Shown one piece after another: positions 1 to 9,270 of a stretch of DNA of 57,837 nt (the stretch's first letter is position 1; every line of letters begins with the position of its first letter). The notes below the pieces were generated by a model. The model did no database searches, was not told the DNA's origin, and saw only the letters and a program-made list of their open reading frames with translations. Both the position numbers and the translations under genes were made by a program. The DNA comes from Chryseosolibacter sp964438975 (GTDB taxonomy: Bacteria; Bacteroidota; Bacteroidia; Cytophagales; Cyclobacteriaceae), in assembly GCA_964438975.1 (NCBI GenBank), contig CAYTMU010000022.1:1-57837 (forward strand), in the 5' to 3' direction.

Positions 1-180
1 AAGATCGCCAACAAGTTGGCCAACATCATGTGTGGTGGTGACCTCACCTCTGCCCAGGAAGTGAGCGAAGAGTACTTGCTTGATCTCGAGCGGGAAGCGT
101 TTGTATCACTGTGCGGAGAAAAGAAAACACTGGAGAGAATTCAGTCGATTTTGACAGGCGGAAAGCCACTGAGAAATTAA
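1..180 (+). CDS. fadN: 3-hydroxyacyl-CoA dehydrogenase, C-terminal end (FadN-like, partial)
   Basis: Open reading frame 1 runs from the window edge to TAA at 178-180, giving the last 59 residues of a protein whose body lies outside the window. The tail (CGGDLTS, then YLLDLEREAF, LCGEKKTLERIQ and a final GKPLRN) resembles the C-terminus of the FadN-type multifunctional enoyl-CoA hydratase/3-hydroxyacyl-CoA dehydrogenase, which carries out steps two and three of beta-oxidation. Thiolase and acyl-CoA dehydrogenase genes follow on the same strand, the same order as the fadN-fadA-fadE operon of Bacillus subtilis. The match is judged from a short C-terminal fragment plus context. Confidence 0.75.
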   Translation, partial: KIANKLANIMCGGDLTSAQEVSEEYLLDLEREAFVSLCGEKKTLERIQSILTGGKPLRN

Positions 181-195
181 TAAAAACACACACTC

Positions 196-1371
196 ATGAA
201 CGCATACATAGTTGCCGGATTTCGAACCGCAGTAGGAAAAGCAAAACGAGGTGGTTTCCGATTTGTTAGACCTGACGACCTTGCTTCCGATGTGATCAAA
301 CATCTTGTAAAATCAGTTCCCGGTCTCGAGAGTGGAATGATTGACGATTTGATCGTGGGCAACGCTGTCCCGGAAGCAGAACAAGGCATGCAGATGGGTC
401 GTATGATCTCGTTGCTCGCACTGGGCAAGGATGTGCCGGGCATGATCGTGAACCGCTATTGCGGATCCGGGATTGAAGCCATCCATATTGCCTGTGCACG
501 AATTCACGCGAAGCAGGCGGACATCATTATTGCAGGGGGTGCGGAATCTATGTCGCTCGTTCCGGTGATGGGCTGGAAGACGGCGTTGAATTATACGATC
601 GCCAGGGACAATCCCGACTACTACACAAGTATGGGACTTACTGCAGAAGAGGTCGCGAAGCAGTTTAAGGTGTCGCGCGAGGATCAGGATGAATTCGCGT
701 ACCAGTCGCACATGAAGGCGGCGGCGGCAGTGAAGGCCGGGAAGTTCAGGGACGAGACTGTGCCGATCACGGTGAAGGAGGTGTACGTCGATGAGAACAA
801 CCAGAAGAAGACGCGGGAGTTTGTCGTCGATACTGACGAAGGCATACGTGCGGACACAACGCCGGAGGCACTCGCGAAACTGAAGCCGGTGTTCGCCATG
901 GGTGGCACCGTTACTGCCGGGAACTCTTCACAAACATCGGACGGAGCTGCCTTTGTGGTGGTGATGTCGGAGCGTATGATGAAACAACTGAATGTGACCC
1001 CTGTTGCGAGAATGATCAGCTACGCCGCAGGAGGTGTGGATCCGCGTATCATGGGTATTGGTCCGGTGGCTGCAGTTCCTCGGGCACTCAAGATCGCCGA
1101 CATGAATCTTCAGGATATTGATGTGATTGAGTTGAACGAAGCATTTGCTGCACAATCGCTGGCGGTGGTTCGGGAACTCGGCATCGATCCCGCCAGGTTG
1201 AATCCGAATGGTGGTGCCATCGCAGTTGGCCACCCGCTGGGGTCGTCCGGTGCCCGGCTGTCCGTCCAGCTGTTCAATGAAATGAGAAGACAGAAAAAGA
1301 AATACGGTATCGTAACTGCTTGCGTCGGGGGTGGCCAGGGAGTCGCGGGGATCTACGAGCTGCTGAACTAG
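196..1371 (+). CDS. fadA: acetyl-CoA C-acyltransferase (3-ketoacyl-CoA thiolase)
   Basis: A 391-residue thiolase that would cleave 3-ketoacyl-CoA with CoA in the last step of beta-oxidation. All thiolase landmarks are visible: the nucleophilic cysteine in NRYCGSG (Cys89), the GGAESMS loop near residue 115, the histidine in GGAIAVGHPLG (His346) and the second catalytic cysteine in CVGGGQG (Cys376). Length is normal for the family. It starts 15 bases after the fadN-like stop and is followed 26 bases later by the acyl-CoA dehydrogenase, so the three genes probably form one transcript. A biosynthetic acetyl-CoA acetyltransferase is possible in principle, but the neighbours favour the degradative role. 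Confidence 0.93.
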   Translation: MNAYIVAGFRTAVGKAKRGGFRFVRPDDLASDVIKHLVKSVPGLESGMIDDLIVGNAVPEAEQGMQMGRMISLLALGKDVPGMIVNRYCGSGIEAIHIACARIHAKQADIIIAGGAESMSLVPVMGWKTALNYTIARDNPDYYTSMGLTAEEVAKQFKVSREDQDEFAYQSHMKAAAAVKAGKFRDETVPITVKEVYVDENNQKKTREFVVDTDEGIRADTTPEALAKLKPVFAMGGTVTAGNSSQTSDGAAFVVVMSERMMKQLNVTPVARMISYAAGGVDPRIMGIGPVAAVPRALKIADMNLQDIDVIELNEAFAAQSLAVVRELGIDPARLNPNGGAIAVGHPLGSSGARLSVQLFNEMRRQKKKYGIVTACVGGGQGVAGIYELLN

Positions 1372-1397
1372 TTACAGGAATCAAAACAACAGATATT

Positions 1398-3200
1398 ATG
1401 GCGACATCATCTGAAACAAAAGGAGCTATCCGCGGCGGTGAGTTCTTGATCCGGGAAACGGAGGCACGTGAGATCTTCATTCCGGAGGAGTTTACCGAGG
1501 AACAGAAGATGATCGAACAGCAATGCAAGGATTTCCTTGACAAGGAGGTCTTTCCCCGCCTGGATGAGATTGATTCGATGAAAGATCCGAAGCTGATGCC
1601 CTCATTACTGGATATTGCGGGGGAGCTTGGTCTGTTGGGCACTTCGGTCCCTCCTGAGTACGGAGGCTTTGGTATGGACTTCAACACGACGATGTTGGTT
1701 GCAGAAGTAATTGGTGGAGGATTTTCTGTCGCGGTTGCTTTGTCTGCGCATACCGGGATCGGTACGCTCCCCATCCTTTACTACGGAAACGAAGAACAAA
1801 AGCAGAAGTATGTGCCCAAGCTCGCCACAGGCGAATGGAAAGCGGCATACTGTCTTACCGAGCCGGATTCCGGATCGGATGCAAACAGCGGCAAGACGAG
1901 CGCTACACTCACGGATGACGGCAAACACTACATGATCAACGGTCAGAAAATGTGGATCACCAATGGTGGTTTCGCCGATGTGTTTATCGTGTTTGCCAAG
2001 ATTGGTGATGACAAGAATCTCAGCGCGTTTATTGTTGAGCGGTCATTCGGCGGAATAACGATGAATGAGGAAGAGCGCAAGATGGGTATCAAGGGCTCGT
2101 CTACACGCCAGATCTTCTTCAATGATTGTAAAGTCCCCGTCGAGAACATGTTGTCGGAACGGGAGAACGGTTTCAAGATCGCCGTGAACATACTCAACAT
2201 CGGAAGGATCAAGCTCGCGGTTGCTGCGGTCGGAGGTAGTAAGAAGACAGTGTCGACTGCCGTAAATTATGCACGCGAACGCAAGCAGTTCGGCACAGCA
2301 ATAGCCAACTTCGGAGCGATCAAGCACAAGATCGCTGATATGGTAGTGAGAACTTACGCAAGTGAAGCTGCGTGCTACCGTGCGGGCCAGAATATAGAGG
2401 ATGCCTATAACGCACTCGTAGCTTCCGGTATGGACAGCGGCAAGGCGAGACTGAAATCCCTTGAGGACTTTGCGATTGAATGCGCCGTCATGAAGGTTCA
2501 CAGTTCCGAGGTACTGGACTTCGTTGTTGACGAAGGGGTGCAGATATACGGAGGCATGGGATTCTCGGCAGAAGGTCCCATGGATCGGGCCTATCGGGAC
2601 GCTCGTATTAACCGGATATTTGAAGGCACCAACGAGATCAACCGGATGTTGACTGTCGACATGTTGTTAAAGCGCGCGATGAAAGGACAGCTCGATCTCA
2701 TGACACCGGCGATGGCGGTGCAGAAGGAACTCGTGGCGGTTCCTGAACTGGGCGGAACCGCTGATTCGGGCGTGTTCGCAAAAGAGAAGAAGGTGCTGGC
2801 GAATCTGAAGAAGGCTGGTCTTATGATCGCCGGGGCAGCTGTGCAGAAGTTTATGATGAAGTTGTCTGAGGAGCAGGAGATACTTATGCATCTCGCTGAT
2901 ATGCTCATCGAGATCTATGTCGCAGAATCCGTCTTGTTGCGTGTTGAAAAACTCGCTGGCATACGCGGCGAGGAGAATGTAGCGATCGAAAGGGAGATCG
3001 CGCTGATATACCTGCATCATGCGACGGCCCTTGCAGAAGCTGCCGGCAAGGAAGCAATCAGCGGGTTCGCCGAAGGCGACGAGTTGCGGCTGATGCTACT
3101 CGGACTGCGGCGATTCACCAAGATCGAGCCGTATAACCTGAGGAATGCACGTCGAAAGGTAGCGGACTACACGATCGGGAAGGGCCAGTATCCGCTCTAA
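1398..3200 (+). CDS. fadE: acyl-CoA dehydrogenase, long ~600-residue class
   Basis: A 600-residue FAD-dependent acyl-CoA dehydrogenase for the first oxidation step of beta-oxidation. The N-terminal and middle domains show YCLTEPDSGSD and KMWITNGG, and the C-terminal helical domain shows QIYGGMGF and RIFEGTNEI, whose glutamate is the usual catalytic base. About 200 residues after this core form a second helical region, as in VLCAD/ACAD9 and B. subtilis FadE, so the length fits that class and not the 380-residue short and medium-chain enzymes. ATG at 1398 is chosen over an in-frame upstream start that would overlap the thiolase. The gene ends 6 bases from a convergent gene. Electrons would go to electron-transfer flavoprotein, which is not in the window. 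Confidence 0.93.
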   Translation: MATSSETKGAIRGGEFLIRETEAREIFIPEEFTEEQKMIEQQCKDFLDKEVFPRLDEIDSMKDPKLMPSLLDIAGELGLLGTSVPPEYGGFGMDFNTTMLVAEVIGGGFSVAVALSAHTGIGTLPILYYGNEEQKQKYVPKLATGEWKAAYCLTEPDSGSDANSGKTSATLTDDGKHYMINGQKMWITNGGFADVFIVFAKIGDDKNLSAFIVERSFGGITMNEEERKMGIKGSSTRQIFFNDCKVPVENMLSERENGFKIAVNILNIGRIKLAVAAVGGSKKTVSTAVNYARERKQFGTAIANFGAIKHKIADMVVRTYASEAACYRAGQNIEDAYNALVASGMDSGKARLKSLEDFAIECAVMKVHSSEVLDFVVDEGVQIYGGMGFSAEGPMDRAYRDARINRIFEGTNEINRMLTVDMLLKRAMKGQLDLMTPAMAVQKELVAVPELGGTADSGVFAKEKKVLANLKKAGLMIAGAAVQKFMMKLSEEQEILMHLADMLIEIYVAESVLLRVEKLAGIRGEENVAIEREIALIYLHHATALAEAAGKEAISGFAEGDELRLMLLGLRRFTKIEPYNLRNARRKVADYTIGKGQYPL

Positions 3201-3206
3201 TCCCTG

Positions 3207-3593
3207 TTAACTCACAGGATGTCTGTTATAGAGGACGGGGTTCAGGAAATATTTGCTGTACACCGGGTACCTTCTGACTTCCTGTATGCGGGGAGGGTGG
3301 TTCTTCGAAAAGACAACCTGATAGAAAAATTCGTATCCCTTCTCTACCCGGATGTCGCGCCTGACCACATAGTAGACGTTGTCATGGGGGTTCAACACCT
3401 TGACCTTAACATGAAACAGGCCAGGCTTGCTCTTGATTCTTACGAAATTTCCCGGCTCTTTGTTGAAGAGTTTTCCATTGACATAGACTTGCATGTTTGA
3501 ACTCTTCTCACTCTGAATCGCAATCCCCGCGATGTAGGCTTCAGCATTCCACGCAATGACAGACAGCAGCGCGCCCAATAGTAGCTTTCTCAT
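3207..3593 (-). CDS. small secreted protein of unknown function
   Basis: A 128-residue protein with a clear signal peptide (basic MRK, hydrophobic LLLGALLSVIAW, probable cleavage after AEA). The mature part has the look of a beta-sandwich: VYVNGKLFN, a segment with FHVKVKVLNP, then YYVVRRDIRVEKGYEFFYQVVF. This pattern, a short motif about a protein's own small projection or modification, is common in small periplasmic or surface proteins of Bacteroidota, but I cannot assign a family. It is convergent with fadE (6-base gap) and appears monocistronic. The C-terminus (YPVYSKYFLNPVLYNRHP) is rich in tyrosine and proline. Confidence 0.7.
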   Translation of the reverse strand: MRKLLLGALLSVIAWNAEAYIAGIAIQSEKSSNMQVYVNGKLFNKEPGNFVRIKSKPGLFHVKVKVLNPHDNVYYVVRRDIRVEKGYEFFYQVVFSKNHPPRIQEVRRYPVYSKYFLNPVLYNRHPVS

Positions 3594-3703
3594 GTTAATG
3601 GTCCCCCTCAGGTGTTATTAAGTTAACACAAAATACGCAAGCACCGTGCCAGAACCCCCAACCTTTTTCGTGAAAATAACCAGAGAAGAACAGCCGGTTC
3701 GCG

Positions 3704-4627
3704 TCAATGACTTTGGCGATAAAGTGCCGGATAGGCGAGGGAAGAGTGTGTTACTCCAACGTCAAGTGTTGCGGTTTTCCCAACGATCCACGCGTTGTTT
3801 GGATCCTCATGACCGGATGGAAACGCGAATGCCACGGGATACTCATAACTGCGTACTGCGTGGTTGACTATCTCCTGTATTGAGTCGCTGAACGGAAGGT
3901 CGGAATTCTTGATATCCGTCATATGTCCTACTACGAGTCCGGCGAGCTTGGCCAGCTTCCCAGCGCGACGGAGTTGTGTAAACATTCGGTCGAGTTTATA
4001 GTAGTATTCATCCACCTCTTCGATAACAAGGATAGAGTTGTCGGTGTCCGGGTGGGACGACGTGTTGAGCGCATCGGCTATCAACGAGAGATTCCCGCCC
4101 ATCACGCGTGCCGTTGCCTTTCCCGGTCGGTTTGAGACGACACCTTCGAAGGGGATTTCGCAAATGCCGTCGAACAGGATACGGCGCAAGCTTTCAACAG
4201 ATCCGGTTGCGGTTTCGCGACCGAAGAATATGGGCATCGTCCCATGTATGCTTGCGATGCCAGCGTGGAGCAGGTGCAAATGAAACGCGGTGATATCACT
4301 GAATCCGACGATCCACTTCGGGTTTGTTGTCAGTGATGCAAAGTCGATGCCGTCAACGATGCGAGTGCTGCCGTATCCCCCGCGCGCGCAGAGGATGGCG
4401 CTTACTTCACTATCGTCGAGCATATTTTGAAAGCCAGCCGTTCGCTCGTCATCGGTGCCTGCGAGATACGAATGGCGGTCGGAAAACAGATTATCTGCGA
4501 GCCGCACGTTCAGTCCCCAGGCCGTCAACAGGATGACAGCGGGATCGAGTTGTTCCTGGGAAATCCTTCTTCCGGTGGCTACTATTCCTACAGTGTCACC
4601 TGCGCGCAATCTTGGCGGAACGATCAT
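3704..4627 (-). CDS. muramoyltetrapeptide (LD-)carboxypeptidase, peptidase family S66
   Basis: A 307-residue LD-carboxypeptidase, which removes the terminal D-alanine from murein tetrapeptides during cell-wall recycling. Family S66 features are present: the RGGYG motif near residue 82, the nucleophile serine in VGFSDITAF (Ser110), the acidic partner in VIEEVDEYYYKLDRM (about Glu203/204) and the histidine in FPSGHEDPN (His273). The start is set at ATG 4627 because the longer frame would read 24 residues back through the terminator at 4654-4688. There is no obvious export signal, so a cytoplasmic enzyme is likely. In many Bacteroidota the slot after the two ompH genes holds murI, another cell-wall gene. 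Confidence 0.9.
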   Translation of the reverse strand: MIVPPRLRAGDTVGIVATGRRISQEQLDPAVILLTAWGLNVRLADNLFSDRHSYLAGTDDERTAGFQNMLDDSEVSAILCARGGYGSTRIVDGIDFASLTTNPKWIVGFSDITAFHLHLLHAGIASIHGTMPIFFGRETATGSVESLRRILFDGICEIPFEGVVSNRPGKATARVMGGNLSLIADALNTSSHPDTDNSILVIEEVDEYYYKLDRMFTQLRRAGKLAKLAGLVVGHMTDIKNSDLPFSDSIQEIVNHAVRSYEYPVAFAFPSGHEDPNNAWIVGKTATLDVGVTHSSLAYPALYRQSH

Positions 4628-4653
4628 ACTGTGAGTATAGGAGATTGGCAGGC

Positions 4654-4688
4654 AAAAAAAAAGCCCTCTCTTTTTGAAGAGAAGGCTT
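4654..4688 (-). terminator. intrinsic terminator of the bamA-ompH operon
   Basis: On the minus strand a 12-bp stem with one mismatch (4688-4677 against 4672-4661) and a 4-base loop runs straight into nine U residues (4662-4654). It lies between the stop of the second ompH (4706) and the start of the LD-carboxypeptidase (4627), closing the long minus-strand cluster and excluding the upstream in-frame start of the carboxypeptidase. Confidence 0.88.
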
Positions 4689-4705
4689 TCTTGTTTCAAG
4701 ATCAG

Positions 4706-5269
4706 TTACTGTTTCGGCTGCGCGTCATTTGCGGCAGCTGGCTTGGGTGTAACACCCAGTTTCTTCAGGACAAGGTCAGACACGTTGTTCTTTTCGTCGC
4801 CATACAGGATCACATCCAATCCGCCGATCTGTTGGTTGAGAATGAATGTGTAGCCATTCTCCTTCGCCACGTCTTCGATAGCCTGCGCCACTTTCTGGAA
4901 GACCGGCTCCATGAGCTGATTGCGTTTGTTTTCGATTGTTACCTGGGCGTCTTGTTGCAGTCGCTGAAGGTTTTCCTGAAGTTGCGTAAGCTCCCGCTCC
5001 GTATTCTGGCGAACGGCATCCAGCATTGTATTGATGTTTGCCTGATAGTCCGCTAATTTTTTCTGGAACTCCTGATATTTTCCATCGATTTGATTCTTCA
5101 GTTGAGTTTGTGTCGATTGCAGTTCGGTCTCGATTTGTTTATGCTCAGGCATTTGTGTGAAAATATAGTCGACGTCTGCGAATCCGATCTTCGTCGCGGC
5201 CGCCGGCGCTTGCGCCTGTGTAGCGATTGTTCCGAGAGCAAGCACAAAAAGTAAAACAAGTTTTTTCAT
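4706..5269 (-). CDS. OmpH/Skp-family periplasmic chaperone (second copy)
   Basis: A 187-residue OmpH/Skp-family protein. Signal peptide MKKLVLLFVLALGTIATQAQA, then the Skp start pattern KIGFADVDYIFTQMPE, a long amphipathic helical region of about 100 residues rich in Q, E and K (the Skp tentacles), and a C-terminal strand with DVILYGDEKN and DLVLKKLG. Skp chaperones bind unfolded outer-membrane proteins in the periplasm and hand them to BamA. It lies 15 bases after the first ompH and two genes after bamA, and is the last gene before the terminator. The C-terminal tail PKPAAANDAQPKQ is low complexity. Tandem ompH genes behind bamA are usual in this phylum. Confidence 0.9.
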   Translation of the reverse strand: MKKLVLLFVLALGTIATQAQAPAAATKIGFADVDYIFTQMPEHKQIETELQSTQTQLKNQIDGKYQEFQKKLADYQANINTMLDAVRQNTERELTQLQENLQRLQQDAQVTIENKRNQLMEPVFQKVAQAIEDVAKENGYTFILNQQIGGLDVILYGDEKNNVSDLVLKKLGVTPKPAAANDAQPKQ

Positions 5270-5284
5270 TGGAGTTTATTCAAT

Positions 5285-5821
5285 TTAGTTTTTAATCTTA
5301 TCGTTAGGATCACCTAATCCCAATTCGTCTAATACAAAGTCCGTGTAATCAAATCTCGGATCTGTATAGATCATCACAAGCTGCCCCGACTTGTCAAAGA
5401 CGATGGCGAGGTTGTTTTGTTTAGCTACCTTATCCACCGCGTCCCAGACTTTGTCGAGTATCGGCTTTTTCAGTTCCTGCTCCTTTAGAAAGTAAAGTCC
5501 GCCGAAGCCAAACACCTTTTTTTGATACTCCTTCACTTCCGCTTCCTTCGTCCCGATTGCTTCTGTCCGCTCATTCTTCATCTGTTCAGTCAGCAGCACT
5601 TGTTCAGCCTGAAGTGCACTGTACATGGATGCCACCTCTTTCTGCATATCATCCACTTCCTTTGCCCAGGCCTGCGCCAACTGCGCGATCTCGTCCTGTG
5701 CCTTCTTATATTCCGGCATTTTGTTCAGGATAAAATCTGTGTCAATGTAGCCGAACCTCTGACCATTGACAAAATTCAGGCCGAAAATCAGAAAAAAAAC
5801 CGGAATTAGATACAGACGCAT
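5285..5821 (-). CDS. OmpH/Skp-family periplasmic chaperone (first copy)
   Basis: A 178-residue paralogue of the neighbouring Skp-like protein. It has a signal peptide (MRLYLIPVFFLIFGLNFVNG), the start motif RFGYIDTDFILNKMPEYKKA, a charged helical arm region (about residues 45-120) and the C-terminal strands AIVFDKSGQLVMIYTDPRFDYTDFVLDELG. The two copies share layout but clearly differ in the arms, so they may serve different client proteins or form a mixed trimer; that is inference. It starts only 2 bases after the bamA stop, which implies translational coupling. Confidence 0.9.
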   Translation of the reverse strand: MRLYLIPVFFLIFGLNFVNGQRFGYIDTDFILNKMPEYKKAQDEIAQLAQAWAKEVDDMQKEVASMYSALQAEQVLLTEQMKNERTEAIGTKEAEVKEYQKKVFGFGGLYFLKEQELKKPILDKVWDAVDKVAKQNNLAIVFDKSGQLVMIYTDPRFDYTDFVLDELGLGDPNDKIKN

Positions 5822-5823
5822 AA

Positions 5824-8511
5824 CTATCTGATTTGCTGTCCGATCGTAAAGTGGAACTGCGAACCGCTTACCTCGTTGGCATACGGTAGCTTGTCAAATC
5901 CATACGCCCAGTTCAACCCGATGAGACCAAATGCCGGCATGAATATCCGGGCACCAAAGCCGGCGGACTTATAGAGTTCGAACGGATTGAAGTCTTCGTA
6001 ACTCGCCCAGTTATTTCCGGCCTCCACAAACCCGAAGCCGTAGATCGTCGCGGCACTTCCCGTCGTTACCGGGTAGCGGAGCTCGAGGCCGAGCTTATCG
6101 TAAACGATGCCTCCCTGAACATTATTACCCGTACTTACTTCGCCATATCGGTCATACAACGGTGGTGTGACTTTGTTATTTTCATAACCCCTGAGACCGA
6201 TGATCTCCTGGCCGAGCAAGAAAGAGTTGAATCCACCTGCGAGGCCGTCGCCGCCGAGGAAGAATCGCTCGAAAGGCCCTATGCCCGCCTTGTCGGTATA
6301 TGAGCCGATGAAGCCGAAATGTGCCTTAGCTTCGATGACGAGTTTCTTCTTGCTGTCGAGCGGCAAGTAATACTTCGCGTCGAACATCCACTTGTGGAAC
6401 TCGATCCAGGCGAATTTTTGCGCGTTCGTAGCCTCCGCGTAATTAATGTCTCGCCACATGGAATGCGGAGGAGTGAGGGTCAAGCTCAACGCGATCTCGG
6501 ATCCCTGTGAAGGGTACATGACCTCGTTAACACTGCGGCGTGACAGTGTTGTGTTAAACGTCACGCTGTTCGCATCGCCATTGTCGAATCCGAGACCTCC
6601 GGAGAACCAGTTGTTAAGCGTGTACTTCAGCACTGAAATAGAATTCGTCAGTGTAAAGTAGTTATCAGGCCACTCGAGGCGTCGGCCGAGTCCTACTGTC
6701 ACACTATTGACTTTTAGCGTAGGGGTATCGGCCGTGGGATCCGGCACCGAGTAGTATCCATAAAGAGCACGTTGTACCGAACTATTGAAGCTCACTGTAA
6801 ATGATTGTGGCTTGCGTCCGCCGAGCCACGGCTCGGTGAACGAGAAACTGTAGCTTTGGTACTGCCGTCCGTTTGCCTGAACACGCAGTTGAAGGCGTTG
6901 GCCATCCCCTACCGGAAGTGGTTTCCAGTTCTTTATATTGGGAATATTCCGCAGGGAGAAGTTGTTAAACGTAAGACCAAGCGTGCCTACGAAGCCGTAG
7001 TAACCGCCCCATCCGCCGGATAACTCAACCTGGTCGTTCGATTGCTCTTCTACCTGCCAGTCAATGTCAACTGTTCCGTCGGCGGGATTAGGCTGCAGAT
7101 TCGGGTTTACTTTTTCCGGAGCAAAGTAACCCAGCTGTGAAAGGCTTTGCTGTGTGCGAATCAAGTCCGACCTGCTGAACTTGTTTCCGGGGATCGTCAT
7201 CAACTCCCTCCGGATAACATGGTCGCTTGTTCGCTCGTTGCCACTGATGGTGATCTGGTTGATCGTCGCTTGCTCCCCTTCCGTGATCCGCATTTCAACG
7301 TCGATGCTGTCGCCAGCCACTGCTACTTCGACGGGATTGATGCGGAAGAAGAGATACCCGTCATCCATATAAAGCCCGCTGACATCCATTCCTTTGGGAT
7401 TGAATGTGATCTTGCGTTGCAGCAACTCCTTGTCGTAGACGTCGCCCTTTGCAATACCCAGGACCGCGTCGAGTTGGCGACTTGTATAAACATAGTTGCC
7501 CGTCCACTTGATGTCGCGGAAGTAGTACTTCGGCCCTTCGTGGATCTTGAATGCTACATTGATCGTGCGATCGTTGTGCCGGTAGATCGAGTCCGATACG
7601 ATCTCGGCGTCGCGATACCCCCTTGAGTTGTAGTAATCGATGAGGCGCTTCTTGTCGTCTTCATAATCGGTCTGAATGAACTTCGAACTCGAGAACACAT
7701 TGAGTTTGACGTTATCATTGAGGAACCCCTTCACATCTCTCCAACTGACGGGATCGGGTTCGCCGAGGTACTTGCGGGGCTGCAATGCACTTGTTAACAG
7801 GGTGCGGTGCAGCGTGAAGCGCGGATGCTCCTTTGTCTTTTTCAGGCGCTTTTTCAGGGTGCCATCATCAATGCTTTCGTTGTCTGTGAAAGAGATGTGA
7901 TTGATCTTGACTTTCGATTTTGGATCGACGTGTATACGCAGAGTAATACCGTCACTCAGCGTATCCAGTTCCTGTTGAATCCTTACCTCGGTATTCAGAA
8001 ATCCTTTCTTTACGAAGTATTTCTTAACAGCTGTTTGGGCGTTGCGCACCATCGCGTCGGTAACAATTTTTCCGCGTATGAGGTTGAGATCCTCTTTGAG
8101 GCCGGACTCCTGTCCTTTGGTGATCCCTGAAAACGAAAACGAATTTAACCGGGAACGCTCCGCGAGTTCGATGATCAGATAGACGTTCGATCCCTCGATG
8201 CGGTCCACCAGAATTGAGATATCGCCGACCAGCCCGTACTTCCAGATCTTTCGGATCGCACCGGAGATGTCATCTCCCGGAATTTTGATCTGGTCACCGA
8301 TCTTCAATCCCGAGATGGAGATCATCGCGTTCTTGTCAAGGATTTCAAGACCCGTTACTTCGATTCCGGCGATTGTGTACTCGGCCGGATTGGCGTAGTT
8401 GAGGTTGTTTTCCTGAACAGGTTGCGAGGCTCTCTCTCGTGCGCGCCTGAACTGTGACCAGCTATCAAAAGCCACGCATAACAGCATGACCACTATCAAA
8501 AGTCTTTTCAT
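5824..8511 (-). CDS. bamA: BamA, outer-membrane protein assembly factor (Omp85 family)
   Basis: An 895-residue Omp85 protein that folds and inserts beta-barrels into the outer membrane. After a signal peptide (MKRLLIVVMLLCVAFDSWSQ) the first ~450 residues are a series of POTRA domains, with recognisable elements such as NYANPAEYTIAGIEVTG, VKINHISFTDNE and ATINQITISGNERTSDHVIRREL. The rest is a 16-strand-type barrel with SFTEPWLGGRKP, GPFERFFLGGDGLAG and a C-terminal FHFTIGQQIR. The Omp85 loop-6 type motif is visible as LRGYENN. Slightly longer than the E. coli protein. ATG at 8511 overlaps the uppS stop by one base (TGATG), so translation is coupled to uppS. Confidence 0.95.
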   Translation of the reverse strand: MKRLLIVVMLLCVAFDSWSQFRRARERASQPVQENNLNYANPAEYTIAGIEVTGLEILDKNAMISISGLKIGDQIKIPGDDISGAIRKIWKYGLVGDISILVDRIEGSNVYLIIELAERSRLNSFSFSGITKGQESGLKEDLNLIRGKIVTDAMVRNAQTAVKKYFVKKGFLNTEVRIQQELDTLSDGITLRIHVDPKSKVKINHISFTDNESIDDGTLKKRLKKTKEHPRFTLHRTLLTSALQPRKYLGEPDPVSWRDVKGFLNDNVKLNVFSSSKFIQTDYEDDKKRLIDYYNSRGYRDAEIVSDSIYRHNDRTINVAFKIHEGPKYYFRDIKWTGNYVYTSRQLDAVLGIAKGDVYDKELLQRKITFNPKGMDVSGLYMDDGYLFFRINPVEVAVAGDSIDVEMRITEGEQATINQITISGNERTSDHVIRRELMTIPGNKFSRSDLIRTQQSLSQLGYFAPEKVNPNLQPNPADGTVDIDWQVEEQSNDQVELSGGWGGYYGFVGTLGLTFNNFSLRNIPNIKNWKPLPVGDGQRLQLRVQANGRQYQSYSFSFTEPWLGGRKPQSFTVSFNSSVQRALYGYYSVPDPTADTPTLKVNSVTVGLGRRLEWPDNYFTLTNSISVLKYTLNNWFSGGLGFDNGDANSVTFNTTLSRRSVNEVMYPSQGSEIALSLTLTPPHSMWRDINYAEATNAQKFAWIEFHKWMFDAKYYLPLDSKKKLVIEAKAHFGFIGSYTDKAGIGPFERFFLGGDGLAGGFNSFLLGQEIIGLRGYENNKVTPPLYDRYGEVSTGNNVQGGIVYDKLGLELRYPVTTGSAATIYGFGFVEAGNNWASYEDFNPFELYKSAGFGARIFMPAFGLIGLNWAYGFDKLPYANEVSGSQFHFTIGQQIR

Positions 8512-9263
8512 CAACTGACCGGATTCAATTGTTCACTCGTTTTTCCGAACCGTCTCTCTCTTTGTTGATAAGACCAGATGGCTTCATAAAGGTTTTCCTT
8601 CGTGAAATCGGGCCAGAGGGTCGGGGTAATAAACAGCTCTGTGTAGGCGATCTGCCAGAGCAGAAAGTTGCTGATGCGAAGTTCCCCGCTCGTTCGTATC
8701 AGCAGCTCCGGATCTGGGATGCCGGAAGTTGTCAAATAGTTTGCGAAGTTGCCCTCATTTATTTCAGAAACCTGGATCTTGCCCTCTTTGATATCAGCAG
8801 CGAGCTTTTTTGCCGCTTCGACGATCTCCCACCTGCCGCTGTAACTCAATGCCAGGAGGAGTGTAAGGCCACTGTTGCCCTTCGTTTCATTGATCGCCCA
8901 GTCCAGGTTTTTCTGGCAGTTCCCCGGCAGGTGCGAGGTGTCGCCAATTGTCGTGAGTTTAACCTGGTTTTCCATAAGGGTCCCGATTTCCTGCTTAAGG
9001 GTATTAACCAGCAGCTCCATCAGCCCCTCTACTTCTTCTTTTGGTCTTGACCAGTTCTCGGTTGAGAAGGCATATAGCGTCAGGTACTTTATCCCGAGTT
9101 CGCCGCAACACTCGGTAATGTCGCGGACAGCCTGAACGGCATTCCGATGACCGAAAATGCGTCTAGCGCCTTTCTTTTTTGCCCACCTGCCATTCCCGTC
9201 CATGATCACGGCAATATGCCTGGGGAGGTTATTAAAGTCGATATTTTCCTTAAATGATCCCAC
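8511..9263 (-). CDS. uppS: isoprenyl transferase (undecaprenyl diphosphate synthase)
   Basis: A 250-residue cis-prenyltransferase that builds undecaprenyl diphosphate, the lipid carrier for peptidoglycan and surface polysaccharides. Conserved segments: HIAVIMDGNGRWAKKKG with the catalytic Asp22, FGHR, YAFSTENWSRP and the C-terminal RTSGELRISNFLLWQ that binds isopentenyl diphosphate and metal. The start must be upstream of HIAVIMDGN, and GTG at 9263 is the only reasonable codon. A perfect -7 element (TAATTTTG, 9278-9271) stands only 7 bases before this GTG. It is coupled to bamA at its 3' end. Confidence 0.95.
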   Translation of the reverse strand: MGSFKENIDFNNLPRHIAVIMDGNGRWAKKKGARRIFGHRNAVQAVRDITECCGELGIKYLTLYAFSTENWSRPKEEVEGLMELLVNTLKQEIGTLMENQVKLTTIGDTSHLPGNCQKNLDWAINETKGNSGLTLLLALSYSGRWEIVEAAKKLAADIKEGKIQVSEINEGNFANYLTTSGIPDPELLIRTSGELRISNFLLWQIAYTELFITPTLWPDFTKENLYEAIWSYQQRERRFGKTSEQLNPVS

Positions 9264-9270
9264 GGGGTCG